From assembly GCA_016871055.1 (NCBI GenBank), contig VFZW01000018.1, forward strand, positions 1 to 36,579: a DNA stretch of 36,579 nt, given 5' to 3'. The notes under the pieces were generated by a model. It was not told the origin of the DNA and ran no database searches. It worked only from the letters and a program-made list of their open reading frames with translations. Below are positions 36,479 through 36,579 of this stretch, piece by piece. Source of the stretch: Acidobacteriota bacterium. Its GTDB lineage: Bacteria > Acidobacteriota > Terriglobia > Bryobacterales > Bryobacteraceae. A program made the translations under genes and the position numbers. Each line of letters starts with the position of its first letter. Positions within the stretch are counted from its first letter, which is position 1.

Positions 36479-36579
36479 ATGGGTTCGTCAGCCGCAATTT
36501 TGGAACTGTTTCCCGCGCCCGGGGAGTGGGCCGAAGACGATTACTTCGAAGTCTCTGATCGCGGGCGGCTTGTCGAGTT
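36479..36579 (+). CDS. Uma2-family (DUF820) endonuclease-like protein, 5' part only
   Basis: Thirty-three codons are visible before the window ends. The translation contains ELFPAPGEWAEDDYFEVSD and RGRLVE, which matches the N-terminal pattern of Uma2 family proteins (PD-(D/E)XK-like nuclease fold; role mostly unknown, often in many copies in cyanobacteria and acidobacteria). The ATG has no ribosome binding site and lies 7 nt after TATACT. The catalytic region lies outside the window, so activity cannot be judged. Confidence 0.6.
   Translation, partial: MGSSAAILELFPAPGEWAEDDYFEVSDRGRLVE

Overview
The window is GC-rich bacterial chromosome and most resembles an acidobacterium of the Solibacter/Bryobacter kind. 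This rests on gene content, not on a search: a DUF1592/DUF1552/ankyrin cassette, a large RHS protein, a Y_Y_Y propeller hybrid kinase, many secreted peptidases and a Uma2-family gene. Most of it is ordinary chromosome with tightly packed genes on both strands. I saw no tRNA, rRNA, CRISPR array or prophage.

Layout. (a) 1-2542: an RHS/YD-repeat gene that loses its 3' end at a remnant of an IS66-type insertion sequence (about 2326-2542). (b) 9233-2612, minus strand: a c-type-haem DUF1592 protein, a Tat-exported DUF1552 protein, an exported ankyrin protein and threonine synthase. (c) 9277-11451: an exported amidohydrolase-like protein, a small HD (ppGpp-hydrolase-like) protein, a secreted lysozyme-fold protein, and an unlisted 48-aa membrane protein with a strong ribosome binding site. 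(d) 17263-11591, minus: exported Xaa-Pro aminopeptidase, CHASE2 histidine kinase, NtrC-type sigma-54 activator and a metallopeptidase lipoprotein, with gaps or overlaps of a few bases; this is the most suggestive candidate for a functional system. (e) 17293-23056, plus: thiC, a membrane-anchored TPR protein, a dGTPase-like gene, trmFO and a xerC/xerD recombinase. A decayed coding-like stretch lies between the dGTPase gene and trmFO. (f) 23270-33069, plus: MFS transporter, S10 carboxypeptidase, subtilase with a PA domain, and a large hybrid sensor kinase. (g) 36429-33059, minus: accA, a coupled 91-aa Cys-rich membrane protein, a MacA-like adaptor and a MacB/LolD-type ATPase without a permease. 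A Uma2-family gene runs off the right edge.

Two themes recur. Five genes have a -10-like hexamer ending 6-7 nt before the start codon, which suggests leaderless transcripts. Exported proteolysis is prominent: an M24 peptidase, a DUF885-like peptidase, an S10 peptidase and an S8 peptidase. The enzymes of threonine, thiamine and fatty-acid synthesis, dNTP turnover and tRNA modification are single housekeeping genes set among these.
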